Of a stretch of 14,278 nt of DNA, positions 1 through 8,634 are shown piece after piece (position 1 is the first letter of the stretch; every line of letters starts with the position of its first letter). The stretch lies in assembly GCA_003133425.1 (NCBI GenBank), contig PKXI01000328.1:1-14278 (forward strand), written 5' to 3'. Origin of the DNA: Acidobacteriaceae bacterium (GTDB lineage: Bacteria > Acidobacteriota > Terriglobia > Terriglobales > Acidobacteriaceae). Both the position numbers and the translations under genes were made by a program. The notes beneath the pieces are model-generated. The model saw only the letters and a program-made list of their open reading frames with translations, was not told the DNA's origin and did not search any database.

Positions 1-950
1 AAGAGCACATAGCCGCCCCAGCTAACACTCCATACTCTGCTCACTGGGGAGATTACCCGTTGCTTGCCTGGTTCGTAGATCGAATCCCAGCCCAGCGTGG
101 TTTCTATGGCGTCCGCAATCGGCGCGGCATTTCCCGCTGCAGCAATGGAATGCTCGTAAACGCCGCGTTGCCGCGCGATCGCAGCGTCAATCTCTGCAAC
201 CGTGCGCCGCTTGCCTGTGCTCACGCCGATGGGACCGGCAAAGTCCGCCGCGAAGTACGCGCCGCTCACCGGGATGTCGACGTCCTCATTCGCCCCCTGT
301 GCCCCGGCCGGTGCACATGTGCAATAAATCCGAACTACTTTACTCGTTCCTTGCGCCTCGATGAACTCCGGACGCCTCACCGTCGTTCCCGTCCGGTTCC
401 ACAGAAAATTAACTGAGAAAACGATCGTTGGCGGAAGTGCGAAAATGGACTTCGAATTCAGTGGACTCGCCAGCAACACAAGGTCTTCGCCGTCGTGTGC
501 GCTTTGAACGCGCCAGCTATGACCCTTCCACGAAACCTGCAAGTCCGTATAGCTGCCATCCCAGGAGTGCCTGCCCGGAACGACCTGCTCTGCACCGGGG
601 TTCAGCCTGCCAATCAGCACATCCTGCAGAAATGCATCGCCGCCCTCGGTGGTGTTGTGCTTCAGCCCTGCTCGAATCGCCAGCCCATCAGGCAACAGCA
701 CATTGGTTGTGACGCTGTTCACGTCCCATGTATTCCATCCGCGCGCTAGTCGTCGTTGTACCTGCTTATAGTTTTCTGAGGTCAGCCCGGTGTGATCTTT
801 TGCATCCCCAAATCGAGATTGAGCCACAGTTTGAATTGTTGGAGGTTGGATCTCCGTTTGCGCTCCAACGAATAACGGGCAATCTGCCAAAAACAGCATG
901 AAGAGCATTTGGATCGCTGCATCGAGGAATGCTTTACGGCAAGACTGCAT
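1..950 (-). CDS. Secreted GH63-like (clan GH-G) glycoside hydrolase, N-terminal part
   Basis: The frame is open from ATG at 950 to the left edge (316 codons seen), so the C-terminal half lies outside the window. A strong Shine-Dalgarno (GGAGGG) precedes the ATG by about 5 bases. Residues 1-30 form a signal peptide (hydrophobic stretch LFMLFLADCPLFVGA, then Q), so export is predicted. Residues 60-180 contain an ARGWNTWD block and a GLAIRAGLKHN segment. The visible end reads EPGKQRVISPVSRVWSVSWGGYVL. In GH63/MGH1-like enzymes a stretch like this leads into the (alpha/alpha)6 catalytic barrel, normally continuing with a WDT-type acid motif, not visible here. The family hydrolyses alpha-glucosyl or mannosyl-glycerate-type linkages; the substrate cannot be told. 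Assignment is from recalled family patterns. It is co-oriented with the regulator at 2851-1457 but 500 bp away, so probably has its own promoter. Confidence 0.72.
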   Translation of the reverse strand, partial: MQSCRKAFLDAAIQMLFMLFLADCPLFVGAQTEIQPPTIQTVAQSRFGDAKDHTGLTSENYKQVQRRLARGWNTWDVNSVTTNVLLPDGLAIRAGLKHNTTEGGDAFLQDVLIGRLNPGAEQVVPGRHSWDGSYTDLQVSWKGHSWRVQSAHDGEDLVLLASPLNSKSIFALPPTIVFSVNFLWNRTGTTVRRPEFIEAQGTSKVVRIYCTCAPAGAQGANEDVDIPVSGAYFAADFAGPIGVSTGKRRTVAEIDAAIARQRGVYEHSIAAAGNAAPIADAIETTLGWDSIYEPGKQRVISPVSRVWSVSWGGYVL

Positions 951-1456
951 AAACACCCTCCTGCTGCTTGCAAGCTTCTTATTGGAGCGGCGGATCATGG
1001 AACTGGAGCCAAGGTTACTTGGCCCGCCCAACGCTTTTTGCCAATGGTTGGTAAGTGTAGCGCAACGGGCAAGGTTTCACCGTCCTCAAAAAGAAACTCT
1101 GACCAAGGACCAGCGTCTACTCTATTCCAAAATGAGCGGGTCAATCAGGCGCCAGCGAGGATTGTCAACGATGACTGAATGGACTTGCGCCAGCATATGG
1201 GCGTTCTTTCCAGAAGAATCGCATCGAGATTTGCTTGGACACGAAACCTCGGGAACCTCTGATCCGGTTCCGTTTCGCGTCGAACATCCCCTCAGGGGCT
1301 TATGCCCTCGTCAATTTTCGCCATTTACGGCACGGCTAAAGCCGTGCCCTTTCAAAACGCCGACTTAATCAGAGGTTCACTCGGTTTTATTCACGCAGAG
1401 CAATCTTCTCTTCTTGCCTCAGGATCCAGTGGTCCCGCGCAAGAGAAGGAAGATTA
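951..1456. other. Intergenic region between two minus-strand genes
   Basis: About 500 bp separate the 3' end of the putative membrane regulator gene from the start of the GH63-like gene. I see no convincing coding frame on either strand. The part nearest the GH63-like start should hold its promoter, but no clear -35/-10 pair stands out. The other half holds the inverted-repeat element at 1253-1378, described separately. Confidence 0.6.
1253..1378. repeat. Composite inverted-repeat element, REP/MITE-like
   Basis: An 11-bp perfect inverted repeat bounds the element: GAACCTCTGAT at 1253-1263 and ATCAGAGGTTC at 1368-1378. Inside is a perfect 9-bp hairpin, GGCACGGCT (1329-1337) and AGCCGTGCC (1340-1348) with a 2-base loop, followed by CCTTTC. 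A weaker AGGGGC/GCCCT palindrome lies near 1294-1310. Neither strand has a T-run after the hairpin, so it is not a textbook terminator. The central GCACGGCTAAAGCCGTGC palindrome resembles dispersed palindromes I associate with Acidobacteriota intergenic regions (recollection, not verified). Only one copy occurs in this window. Confidence 0.55.
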
Positions 1457-2842
1457 TTACCAAACGTAGACAGCTGCAACTTCAGGAGGGCTGGGTAACC
1501 CGTCAGTCACCGCGGTCTGCAAGACGATCTGCATATTCCGCCCCTCCCAGCCCGGCGAAGCCGTCCGGAGAGCCGCCTGAAGGTACTCGGGATTTGAAAC
1601 GAACTCACCAGCCGCCTGCGTACCGTAAGACTTGATTCCGGCAACGACTACGACAAATTGGCCGGTCGTGGAGTTCAGAAGTCGGGTGACAACTGCGTAG
1701 TCCTCCGTGGCTTTGCCGTTGGAGTCGGTTTTTGAGCGCCATCGTTTTCCGGACGGGCCGTTTTCCCGGATGAGCGATTCGTTGCCCTCTTCGGCAAATA
1801 CAAAATGAAGATTGGATGTCATTTGCATTGTCCAGCGATTATTGAAAGCTCCAATCACAACCGCGGGAGAACTGCGAAGATCTTCGAATGAATAGTCGCC
1901 GCCAATTCTGACTTGATTCTTCTTTCCGATCTGGCCAAACAGACCAGACAGCCGAATCGCAGTGTAGACATCCCCCCTTGCGAGCCCATAGTCGGGGTAC
2001 TCCTCCATATCGCTCCAAGTCAGCTTGTCATCAGGCCCCAGATTAGGTCTCTGAGTGAGCCTTGCGAATTGGCCAACAAACTCCTCAGGAGTTTTGGAAT
2101 GCCTTTGGTACAGCTTGACCGAAGGCCGATAGACTGAGGGCTTGGCCAGGCAAATCAATACCGGTTCAGGAGACGAAAGCGCTGGAGCCCAGAACTTCTG
2201 AAGTACCGACTCCTGGATTCTGTTGCGATAAATCGTTGACCCTAGCAGAACCAGCCCGGCGAGTATGACGAGACCAACTGCCGGCAACGCCCACCAGAGC
2301 CACTTGTGCTTTCCCGAATTCCGCCTTGTTTCCTCCGGCAAAGACGCCGCGGACTGATTTGATTCTTGGACGAGGCCGACTTTCCGGGCTGTTTCTTGAG
2401 ATTCCGGTTCCGCCTGAGGCAAGGAGGAGTGCTCCATCTGCTTCTCATGGCGTACCCACTTGAATTCAGGAGCATAGGACCCGACATGAACCTCAATGCG
2501 GACTTCCGAGCTGTTCGGGTTTGCCTGGTAGTACTGGTCCAGCCTTCTGCGAACTTCACCGGCCTGTACACGAACCACAGGATCGTCTCCGGTGGCATAG
2601 CCAACCGGGCGCTGAAACAGATCAACTCCTATGGTGCGTTCTTTGAGTCGATCGTGGTTCCCATCCAGGCGGTGGCGGACCACATATGACAGAAACTGTT
2701 GGCCGCGTTTGCTCGGCTGAAAAATTGGGCTGTTCAGGATAGAATTCAGCTCGCGAAGGACCGACTCCTTTTCAACCTCATCGAAAGTCCGGCTATCGCC
2801 ATCAACCTCTTCGGGACCGACCTGACGAGAAGTCAAACTCAT
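1457..2842 (-). CDS. Membrane-anchored putative regulator, acidobacterial adenylate-cyclase-type N-domain
   Basis: Unknown-function protein of about 461 residues from ATG at 2842; an in-frame GTG at 2851 would add three residues, but GGAAGG is better spaced (11 bases) from the ATG. Residue numbers here count from the GTG. Residues 28-130 form a domain with LKERTIGVDLF-RP, DPVVRVQAGEVRRRLDQYY and VHVGSYAPEF, a pattern found at the N-terminus of many acidobacterial regulators and some proteins annotated as adenylate cyclases. A polar linker follows (131-183), then one transmembrane helix (about 185-207), then about 255 residues predicted outside the membrane. That gives a ToxR-like layout: cytoplasmic N-domain, single helix, exported C-domain. 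No nucleotide-cyclase or kinase motif is visible. It is divergent from the GH31 genes, so control of that cluster is a reasonable inference, but unproven. Confidence 0.75.
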   Translation of the reverse strand: MSLTSRQVGPEEVDGDSRTFDEVEKESVLRELNSILNSPIFQPSKRGQQFLSYVVRHRLDGNHDRLKERTIGVDLFQRPVGYATGDDPVVRVQAGEVRRRLDQYYQANPNSSEVRIEVHVGSYAPEFKWVRHEKQMEHSSLPQAEPESQETARKVGLVQESNQSAASLPEETRRNSGKHKWLWWALPAVGLVILAGLVLLGSTIYRNRIQESVLQKFWAPALSSPEPVLICLAKPSVYRPSVKLYQRHSKTPEEFVGQFARLTQRPNLGPDDKLTWSDMEEYPDYGLARGDVYTAIRLSGLFGQIGKKNQVRIGGDYSFEDLRSSPAVVIGAFNNRWTMQMTSNLHFVFAEEGNESLIRENGPSGKRWRSKTDSNGKATEDYAVVTRLLNSTTGQFVVVVAGIKSYGTQAAGEFVSNPEYLQAALRTASPGWEGRNMQIVLQTAVTDGLPSPPEVAAVYVW

Positions 2843-3062
2843 GGTACTCACAGCCTTCCATTTGAGAGCACTTCACTCGTGCAAGACGCGGCCCAAGATC
2901 ACTGTACACTGCACCGTTCACCACGGCTACAGCGTTGTTGCGCCTTTCTCGGCAGGTTAAGAGCACGACTCCTGGGATTTTCTACAACAACCCTCTCTCG
3001 GCTCCATCCTGCAGATTCAAAGTCGGTTAATTAAACTTCCGGTGCACCTCCGGCTACCCATC

Positions 3063-3081
3063 ACACTGTAATACACAGTGT
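3063..3081. promoter_or_regulatory. Putative operator, 7-5-7 inverted repeat
   Basis: ACACTGT (3063-3069) and ACAGTGT (3075-3081) form a perfect 7-bp inverted repeat with a 5-base spacer, the size typical of a dimeric regulator site. It lies between divergent genes, about 220 bp upstream of the regulator start and 550 bp upstream of the first GH31 start. A related half-site, CACTGTACACTG, occurs near 2902-2913, nearer the regulator gene. The protein that might bind is unknown. Confidence 0.4.
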
Positions 3082-3130
3082 TGTACTTGAAAAGTCCCCT
3101 CTCCACGGAAGATTGTTGCAAGATACCGCA

Positions 3131-3161
3131 AAACCGGTAGTGTCCAGCCTGACACTGGTTT
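3131..3161. repeat. Hairpin with one bulge
   Basis: AAACC (3131-3135) pairs with GGTTT (3157-3161), and AGTGTC (3139-3144) pairs with GACACT (3151-3156). That is 11 bp of stem with a 3-base bulge and a 6-base loop. It could be a leader hairpin, a second operator, or the end of a degraded mobile element. No poly-T follows. Confidence 0.4.
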
Positions 3162-3634
3162 GATTCCCTGGTTAAGGGGAATTGAAAGTACGGCACTGGA
3201 TTCCACCCTGGCTACGGCTTCCGCGGCCAAGGTCACCGCGGCGGTTCTGCAGATCGGGATGAAGAGAGTGACCACAACCAATCCGGCGCGCCACTTGCGT
3301 ATCGATAAATCCGGTACACCCAACTCCACAATACAAATAAATGCCAATTGCTTCAATGCCTGGGAGCGGAAGATCCTGGTCCTTCAGGTTGGCAAAACTC
3401 GAATGCACTCCCCTTCGCCGGAGTCACAGGCAGTTTCCGCGGCTGGCCCTGCCAACACCACCGAGGCAGCAGTAAATCCGCTAACGGACAGAACCACGTC
3501 GATTATTCCAGAAACCCCACTTAGTGTGATGCCGCTCACCAGCCTGGACGGATTCTGCGCCCTCGTTAGTAGTGACGTACTCAAACGCTCAATAGAGCGC
3601 CAAAAGAACATTTGAACCAAACGGAGAAATACAT

Positions 3635-6022
3635 ATGAAGTCTTTGGTGCATTCGCGCAGAAATCTGACATGGCTATTGGTGGCCTTCTGCGCAGGTTCA
3701 ACTCTCGCCGCCCAGAACACCGGCGTAACACTTGAACGAGGCGGCAGCACGGTCGTCCTCGAGCCGTACGCGCCGAACATCCTGCGTGTGACGCTGAGCC
3801 TTAAGCGCGAACCAGCGCTTGCCGGGCCGGGATACGGCCTTGTTGCTAAGCCGTCTGCCACCGGGTGGAGCGCGAGTCAAACGGCGAGGGCCGACGTGTA
3901 CCGCTCAGATCGAGTCGTTGTGACGGTGGACCGCAACCAGCCCAATGGCACGCCACCTGTTCAGACGCAGGTGGATATTTCGAAATACTTCAATGGCACG
4001 ACTCCGGGCGCACATATCGTCTTCAGAACACCCGAGGGGAAACAGATATTGGAGATGAACGACTGGTCGCAGGGCGTTCCCAATCACAAGGACGGCACCG
4101 CCGCAGTGCTGCAGGATCGCCGCCCGGGTGATCCAGGGTTTTACACGGTGGGCGCGACGTTTGCATCGCCGGACGATGAACACTACTACGGCCTCGGTCA
4201 AAGCCACGAGGGATTTCTCGATCATCGCGGCCACCAGGTTCGTTGCTGGGCCGATTACCTGGCCACCGGCGGGCCGAGTTTCTGCGTACCGTTCCTTGTG
4301 ACGAACAAGGGCTACGGGCTCCTGTGGGACAACCCTTCGCGGACCACAATCGAGCCTGGATTCAACGAGCAGACGCGCTGGAAGTCCGAAGTCGGAGACC
4401 GGGTCTCCTTCTTTGTGATCACCGGCAACACCATGGATGAGATCTACGCCGGCTACCGGTTGCTGTCGGGCCCTGCACCGATGCTGCCCAAGGCCGCCTA
4501 CGGTTATATCCAGTGCAAGCAGCGCTACGCCAGCCAGGACGAATTGATGGCAGTGGCAAAGGGGTATCGCGACCGCCACCTGCCTGCCGATATGCTGATC
4601 GTCGACTGGTTCTACTACACGAAGATGGGGCAGATGGATCTGGACCCCAAATTCTGGCCCGATCCCAAGGCGATGAACAAACAGCTCCACGAAATGGGCT
4701 TCGAGACCATGATCAGCGTATGGCCGCGCTTTGTTCCGGACGACCGCTACTATTCCGAACTGCGCCAGAAGGGATGGCTGATTCACCTGGCTGACGGCAC
4801 GCCGATCGACGGATTGCCGTACGACCGGGCCGGCTCTGACATTGACACGACAAATCCTGAGGCCGCCCGCTGGTATTGGAAAACGATTCACGACAACATC
4901 ATGAGCCAGGGATTCGACTCACTGTGGGCAGACGAAACCGAGCCTGACCTGCCTCCGAACGGCGCGTATTTCCACGTCGGGCCGGGAACGCAGTTCTTCA
5001 ATGTGTATTCGCTCTTCCACACCGCGGCGCTCTACGACGGATTCCGCAAAGACGAGCCGCAACGCCGTGCGCTGATCCTTTCGCGCGATGCGTACCTGGG
5101 AGTGCAGAGCAAGGGAACCATCGTGTGGTCCTCTGACATTTTTCCGACATGGGACACGCTCAAACGGCAGATTCCCACCGGGCTGGACGTAACCGCTTCC
5201 GGAATTCCTTACTGGTCCAACGACACCGGCGGCTGGCAGTATCTGCCCTCAGTTCATCACCCGGCCCACAAGCCGCTGCTTGACCCGTCTGACGCTCGCG
5301 AGACTGTAGGCGGCTACGATGACTACCCCGAGCTTTACACGCGCTGGTTCCAGTACGCCACGTTCCTGCCCATCTTCCGCACCCATGGCAGCCGGCCGGC
5401 GAACGAAGTTTGGTCGTACGGCAAGCAGGCTGAGCCGATTCTGGAAAAGTACCTCCGCCTGCGCTATCAACTGATGCCGTACATCTACTCTCTCGGCTAC
5501 AAGACATGGTTGACGGGAGCTCCAATCATGCGCGCTTTGCCTCTGGATTTTTCGGGTGACCCCAAGGTGGCGGATATCAGCGACGAGTACATGCTCGGGC
5601 CGGCGTTTCTCGTGGCTCCGGTAACGGAGCAGGGAGCAACGAGCCGCGAAGTCTATCTGCCTGCCGGAACGGACTGGTACAACTTCTGGACCGGGGAGCG
5701 GGTGAAGGGCGGAATGAAAATCACCGTGGATGCGCCGATCGATACGATTCCGCTGTTTGTGCGCGCAGGATCGATTGTTCCTCTCGGAAGCGCGGTGGAG
5801 AGCACGCATGAGGCGCAGACGATAGCCAAGGTGCGCGTTTACCCGGGAGCGGATGGCGACTTCACTCTGTTCTCAGACGACGGCAGGACCTACGCCTACG
5901 AGAAGGGCGCGGGCTCCATCACTCAGCTCCACTGGAATGACGCGACTGCAAAGTTAACTCACGAAGGAACAGAACTCTGGACCGGACCGGACAGCGCGGT
6001 GGTCGAAGTAGTTGGGCGCTAA
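3635..6022 (+). CDS. Secreted GH31 alpha-xylosidase/alpha-glucosidase-type hydrolase (copy 1)
   Basis: A 795-residue enzyme of normal GH31 length. GGAG lies 8 bases before the ATG. Residues 1-26 are a signal peptide (basic start, then LTWLLVAFCAGSTLAA), so it is exported. Residues 30-280 match the N-terminal beta-sandwich (VLEPYAPNILRVTLS; HYYGLGQ at 183-189). The catalytic barrel runs from about 285 to 620: the nucleophile is D433 in WADETEP and the acid/base is D501 in VWSSD. The C-terminal beta domains end in the DUF5110-like pattern YPGADGDFTLFSDDG. GH31 enzymes are retaining, releasing alpha-linked xylose or glucose from non-reducing ends. The W-x-D-x-TEP form is one I associate with alpha-xylosidases of xyloglucan loci, so xylosidase is favoured over glucosidase or transglucosidase by inference. 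It is followed after 80 bp by a paralogue. Confidence 0.93.
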   Translation: MKSLVHSRRNLTWLLVAFCAGSTLAAQNTGVTLERGGSTVVLEPYAPNILRVTLSLKREPALAGPGYGLVAKPSATGWSASQTARADVYRSDRVVVTVDRNQPNGTPPVQTQVDISKYFNGTTPGAHIVFRTPEGKQILEMNDWSQGVPNHKDGTAAVLQDRRPGDPGFYTVGATFASPDDEHYYGLGQSHEGFLDHRGHQVRCWADYLATGGPSFCVPFLVTNKGYGLLWDNPSRTTIEPGFNEQTRWKSEVGDRVSFFVITGNTMDEIYAGYRLLSGPAPMLPKAAYGYIQCKQRYASQDELMAVAKGYRDRHLPADMLIVDWFYYTKMGQMDLDPKFWPDPKAMNKQLHEMGFETMISVWPRFVPDDRYYSELRQKGWLIHLADGTPIDGLPYDRAGSDIDTTNPEAARWYWKTIHDNIMSQGFDSLWADETEPDLPPNGAYFHVGPGTQFFNVYSLFHTAALYDGFRKDEPQRRALILSRDAYLGVQSKGTIVWSSDIFPTWDTLKRQIPTGLDVTASGIPYWSNDTGGWQYLPSVHHPAHKPLLDPSDARETVGGYDDYPELYTRWFQYATFLPIFRTHGSRPANEVWSYGKQAEPILEKYLRLRYQLMPYIYSLGYKTWLTGAPIMRALPLDFSGDPKVADISDEYMLGPAFLVAPVTEQGATSREVYLPAGTDWYNFWTGERVKGGMKITVDAPIDTIPLFVRAGSIVPLGSAVESTHEAQTIAKVRVYPGADGDFTLFSDDGRTYAYEKGAGSITQLHWNDATAKLTHEGTELWTGPDSAVVEVVGR

Positions 6023-6087
6023 AGCATCTTCTGCATTCATCGCTTACGTGTTTCGGAAGAATTGAGGGCGGCATTCCACCGCAATAA

Positions 6088-6102
6088 GAAGAGAGGATTC
6101 AG
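6088..6102 (+). promoter_or_regulatory. Ribosome-binding site shared in form with copy 3
   Basis: AGAGGATTCAG directly precedes the ATG of GH31 copy 2. The same leader, GAGGGTTCAG followed by ATGAGA, precedes the broken third copy at 8751, which shows the leader was duplicated with the gene. The 80-bp gap after copy 1 has no terminator-like hairpin with a T-run, so copies 1 and 2 may be co-transcribed. Confidence 0.6.
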
Positions 6103-8532
6103 ATGAGACTTATTGTCAATCGTGGCCAAATCTTGATCTCGGTCATGCTTGCATTCTTTGCTGGGCCAATACTCCACGCACAGAACACAGGCATGATTGT
6201 TGAGCGAGACGGCAACACAATCGTTCTTGAACCGTACGCGCCGAACATTGTTCGAGTGACGTTGAGCAGGAACAAAGCAGCCGCGACCGAAGCCGCAGGA
6301 TATGGTTTTGTGGGAACGCCCGCGATGACTGGCTGGACTCATGAGCAAGGCTCCGACGGCGGCGACGTTTTTCGCTCCGCGAGGCTGGTTGTTCATCTCT
6401 CTCCCGACCACATGGACAAGTCGCTCCTGCCAAAACCGATGCCACTCGATGACCTGAATCAATCGCTGCGAGACCATTACTTTGGAGGTGGCCCCAGGAG
6501 GGGTCCCAACCAGGACGCGATCTCTGTAACTACGGCTTCGGGTCAGATGCTCCTGAATATGCGGAGCTGGTTAATGATTCCCAACCATTCTGAGTCCACG
6601 GCGGCGGGCGCAGAAAAGCAGGATCAAAAGGAAGCCGGTTACCATGTCGCCGCGACATTCGACTCTCCGGCTGGCGAACACTACTACGGGCTCGGCCAGC
6701 AACAGCAAGGCTTTCTCGACCTGCGGGATCACCAGGTGCGCTGCTGGCATGACTACAGTGCCATCGGTGGACAGAACGTCTGCGTTCCGTTCATGGTCTC
6801 CAGCCGCGGCTACGGATTCATCTGGGACAATCCTTCAAAGACTACCATCAATCTCGGCTTCAACCAGCAAAACGTCTGGTCGTCGGAGATAGGAGACCGT
6901 GTTTCGTTCTTCGTCATCGCAGGTGCAAACAGCGACGAAATTTACCAGGGCTATCGTCAGCTGACGGGCGTCACTCATCTGTTGCCTAAGTCTGCCTATG
7001 GATACATCCAGAGCAAGGCGATCTATCCGACCCAGGATCAGCTGTTGGCGGTTGCAAAGGGGTATCGCGATCGTCAGCTTCCACTGGATGTTCTTGTAGT
7101 CGACTTCCTTAATATGACCAGGCAGGGCGAACTGGACTTGGACCCTGCACGGTGGCCTGATCCAGCAGCCATGAACCAGCAACTTCATTCCATGGGCATC
7201 ACCACGCTGCTGAGCGTTTGGCCGCATTTCTCTCCCGGAACTCGTTACTACGACATGTTGCTCAACAAGGGATGGCTGATCCATTCCCCTGATGGCAAAC
7301 CGGATTTCGGTGGGTTCAAAGATGTGATTGGCCCGAATATTGACACCACCAACCCCGACGCAGCCAAGTGGTGGTGGGAGTCCATCAGGGATCGATACAT
7401 CAAGCCCGACGGTTTCGACTATCTCTGGCTCGACGAAACGGAACCCGATATCGATCCCGCGAAGGACGTGTTGTTTGTCGGATCCGGTTCACGCTATTAC
7501 AACGTGTATCCACTCTTCCACACAGCTTCTGTGTACGAAGGCTCCAGACGCGACTTCGGAGACAGCCGCCGGGTGATGACTCTCGCTCGCGCAGCCTATC
7601 TGGGAGCGCAACGCAATGGCACAATCTTCTGGTCGAGCGACATCCTCTCGACATGGGACATGTTGAAGCGCTCCGTCCCGACCGGTTTGAACTTCACAGC
7701 ATCGGGTATGCCTTACTGGGATACCGATATCGCCGGCTTCTTCTCTCCTGCGCTCCCGGCAACGTATCGCCCGATGCACACGCCCTTGGTCGACCCCTCA
7801 GATGCGCTTGGCAATGTCGGCAACTACGTAGATTATCCCGAGTTGTTTGTACGATGGTTTCAATGGGCGACCTTCCAGCCTGTCATGCGTGCACACGGCG
7901 AGAGGATCCACAACGAGGTTTGGGGCTACGGGAAGCAGGCTGAGGCGATCCTCTCAAAGTATCTCCGCTTGCGCTATCAGCTCTTGCCCTACACATACTC
8001 GCTCGCCTATGGAAGCAATCAAACCGGCGCGCCGTTCATGCGTGCGCTCTTCATGGACTTTCCCGGCGATCCCAATGTTGCCGCGATCGGCGATGAGTAC
8101 ATGTTCGGGCCTGCGCTCCTCGTAGCCCCGGTTACTGACCAGGGAGCGACCAGCCGCACGGTCTATTTGCCCGGCGGTACGGACTGGTACAACTACTGGA
8201 CAAATGAACGCTACAAAGGCGGCCAGACGATCACGGTCAACGCGCCAATTGATACGATTCCACTCTTCGTTCGCGGCGGCTCCATTCTTCCGCTCGGCAA
8301 GCCGATTCTAAGCACGGAACAGAAGCAGGATCTGGAAAGGATCAAGGTCTACCCTGGCGCAGATGGAGACTTCGCCCTTTACAGCGATGATGGAAAAACT
8401 TACGCCTACGAGAAGGGGGATTTCCACATCACCAACTTGCATTGGGACAACACAGCGGGTAAGTTAACCCAGAAAGGATCGGTTGCCTGGACGGTCCCGG
8501 ATAGTCAGCTCGTCGAGGTGGTTGGCCGTTAG
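6103..8532 (+). CDS. Secreted GH31 alpha-xylosidase/alpha-glucosidase-type hydrolase (copy 2)
   Basis: An 809-residue paralogue of the preceding enzyme, alike along its whole length and ending in the same VEVVGR. Residues 1-26 are a signal peptide (LISVMLAFFAGPILHA). The N-terminal sandwich carries an extra, Gly/Pro/Arg-rich stretch at about 105-140 absent from copy 1 (FGGGPRRGP). The nucleophile is D444 in WLDETEP and the acid/base D513 in FWSSD, both intact. Subsite regions differ: copy 1 has DWFYYTKMGQ after the second barrel strand where copy 2 has DFLNMTRQGE, and copy 2 has GGFKDVIGPN against GLPYDRAGSD. These differences suggest divergence in substrate length or branching rather than simple dosage. 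Probably an operon partner of copy 1, acting in the periplasm or outside the cell. Confidence 0.93.
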   Translation: MRLIVNRGQILISVMLAFFAGPILHAQNTGMIVERDGNTIVLEPYAPNIVRVTLSRNKAAATEAAGYGFVGTPAMTGWTHEQGSDGGDVFRSARLVVHLSPDHMDKSLLPKPMPLDDLNQSLRDHYFGGGPRRGPNQDAISVTTASGQMLLNMRSWLMIPNHSESTAAGAEKQDQKEAGYHVAATFDSPAGEHYYGLGQQQQGFLDLRDHQVRCWHDYSAIGGQNVCVPFMVSSRGYGFIWDNPSKTTINLGFNQQNVWSSEIGDRVSFFVIAGANSDEIYQGYRQLTGVTHLLPKSAYGYIQSKAIYPTQDQLLAVAKGYRDRQLPLDVLVVDFLNMTRQGELDLDPARWPDPAAMNQQLHSMGITTLLSVWPHFSPGTRYYDMLLNKGWLIHSPDGKPDFGGFKDVIGPNIDTTNPDAAKWWWESIRDRYIKPDGFDYLWLDETEPDIDPAKDVLFVGSGSRYYNVYPLFHTASVYEGSRRDFGDSRRVMTLARAAYLGAQRNGTIFWSSDILSTWDMLKRSVPTGLNFTASGMPYWDTDIAGFFSPALPATYRPMHTPLVDPSDALGNVGNYVDYPELFVRWFQWATFQPVMRAHGERIHNEVWGYGKQAEAILSKYLRLRYQLLPYTYSLAYGSNQTGAPFMRALFMDFPGDPNVAAIGDEYMFGPALLVAPVTDQGATSRTVYLPGGTDWYNYWTNERYKGGQTITVNAPIDTIPLFVRGGSILPLGKPILSTEQKQDLERIKVYPGADGDFALYSDDGKTYAYEKGDFHITNLHWDNTAGKLTQKGSVAWTVPDSQLVEVVGR

Positions 8533-8634
8533 ATCACGCCCGAAGAACAAAGAGTGAATTACGGCCTAACGGTGCGGAAAAGAACGGATCGCCGATATCT
8601 GGCGGCCGAAACGCAACTAAGCGCCAAGCAGAAT

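Larger units (their letters stand above)
2843..3634. other. Divergent intergenic region between regulator and first GH31 gene
   Basis: Nearly 800 bp lie between the divergent starts. Open frames exist on both strands in the right half (roughly 3160-3615 plus and 3054-3731 minus), but they start with TTG or poor sites, lack ribosome-binding sites, and resemble no family I know. I treat the stretch as regulatory or degenerate sequence. It contains two inverted repeats (3063-3081 and 3131-3161) annotated separately. Confidence 0.5.

Noticed and set aside
1329..1348. Hairpin as an intrinsic terminator for the regulator gene
   Set aside because: No T-run follows on either strand, and it is nested in a larger inverted-repeat element, so REP/MITE is the better reading.
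3160..3615. 151-codon plus-strand open frame upstream of the first GH31 gene
   Set aside because: Starts with TTG, has no ribosome-binding site, no recognisable domain, and long open frames overlap it on the other strand; more likely chance openness in GC-rich intergenic DNA.
3905..4891. 328-codon minus-strand open frame inside GH31 copy 1
   Set aside because: Lies wholly antisense to a clear GH31 gene; a mirror frame caused by codon bias.
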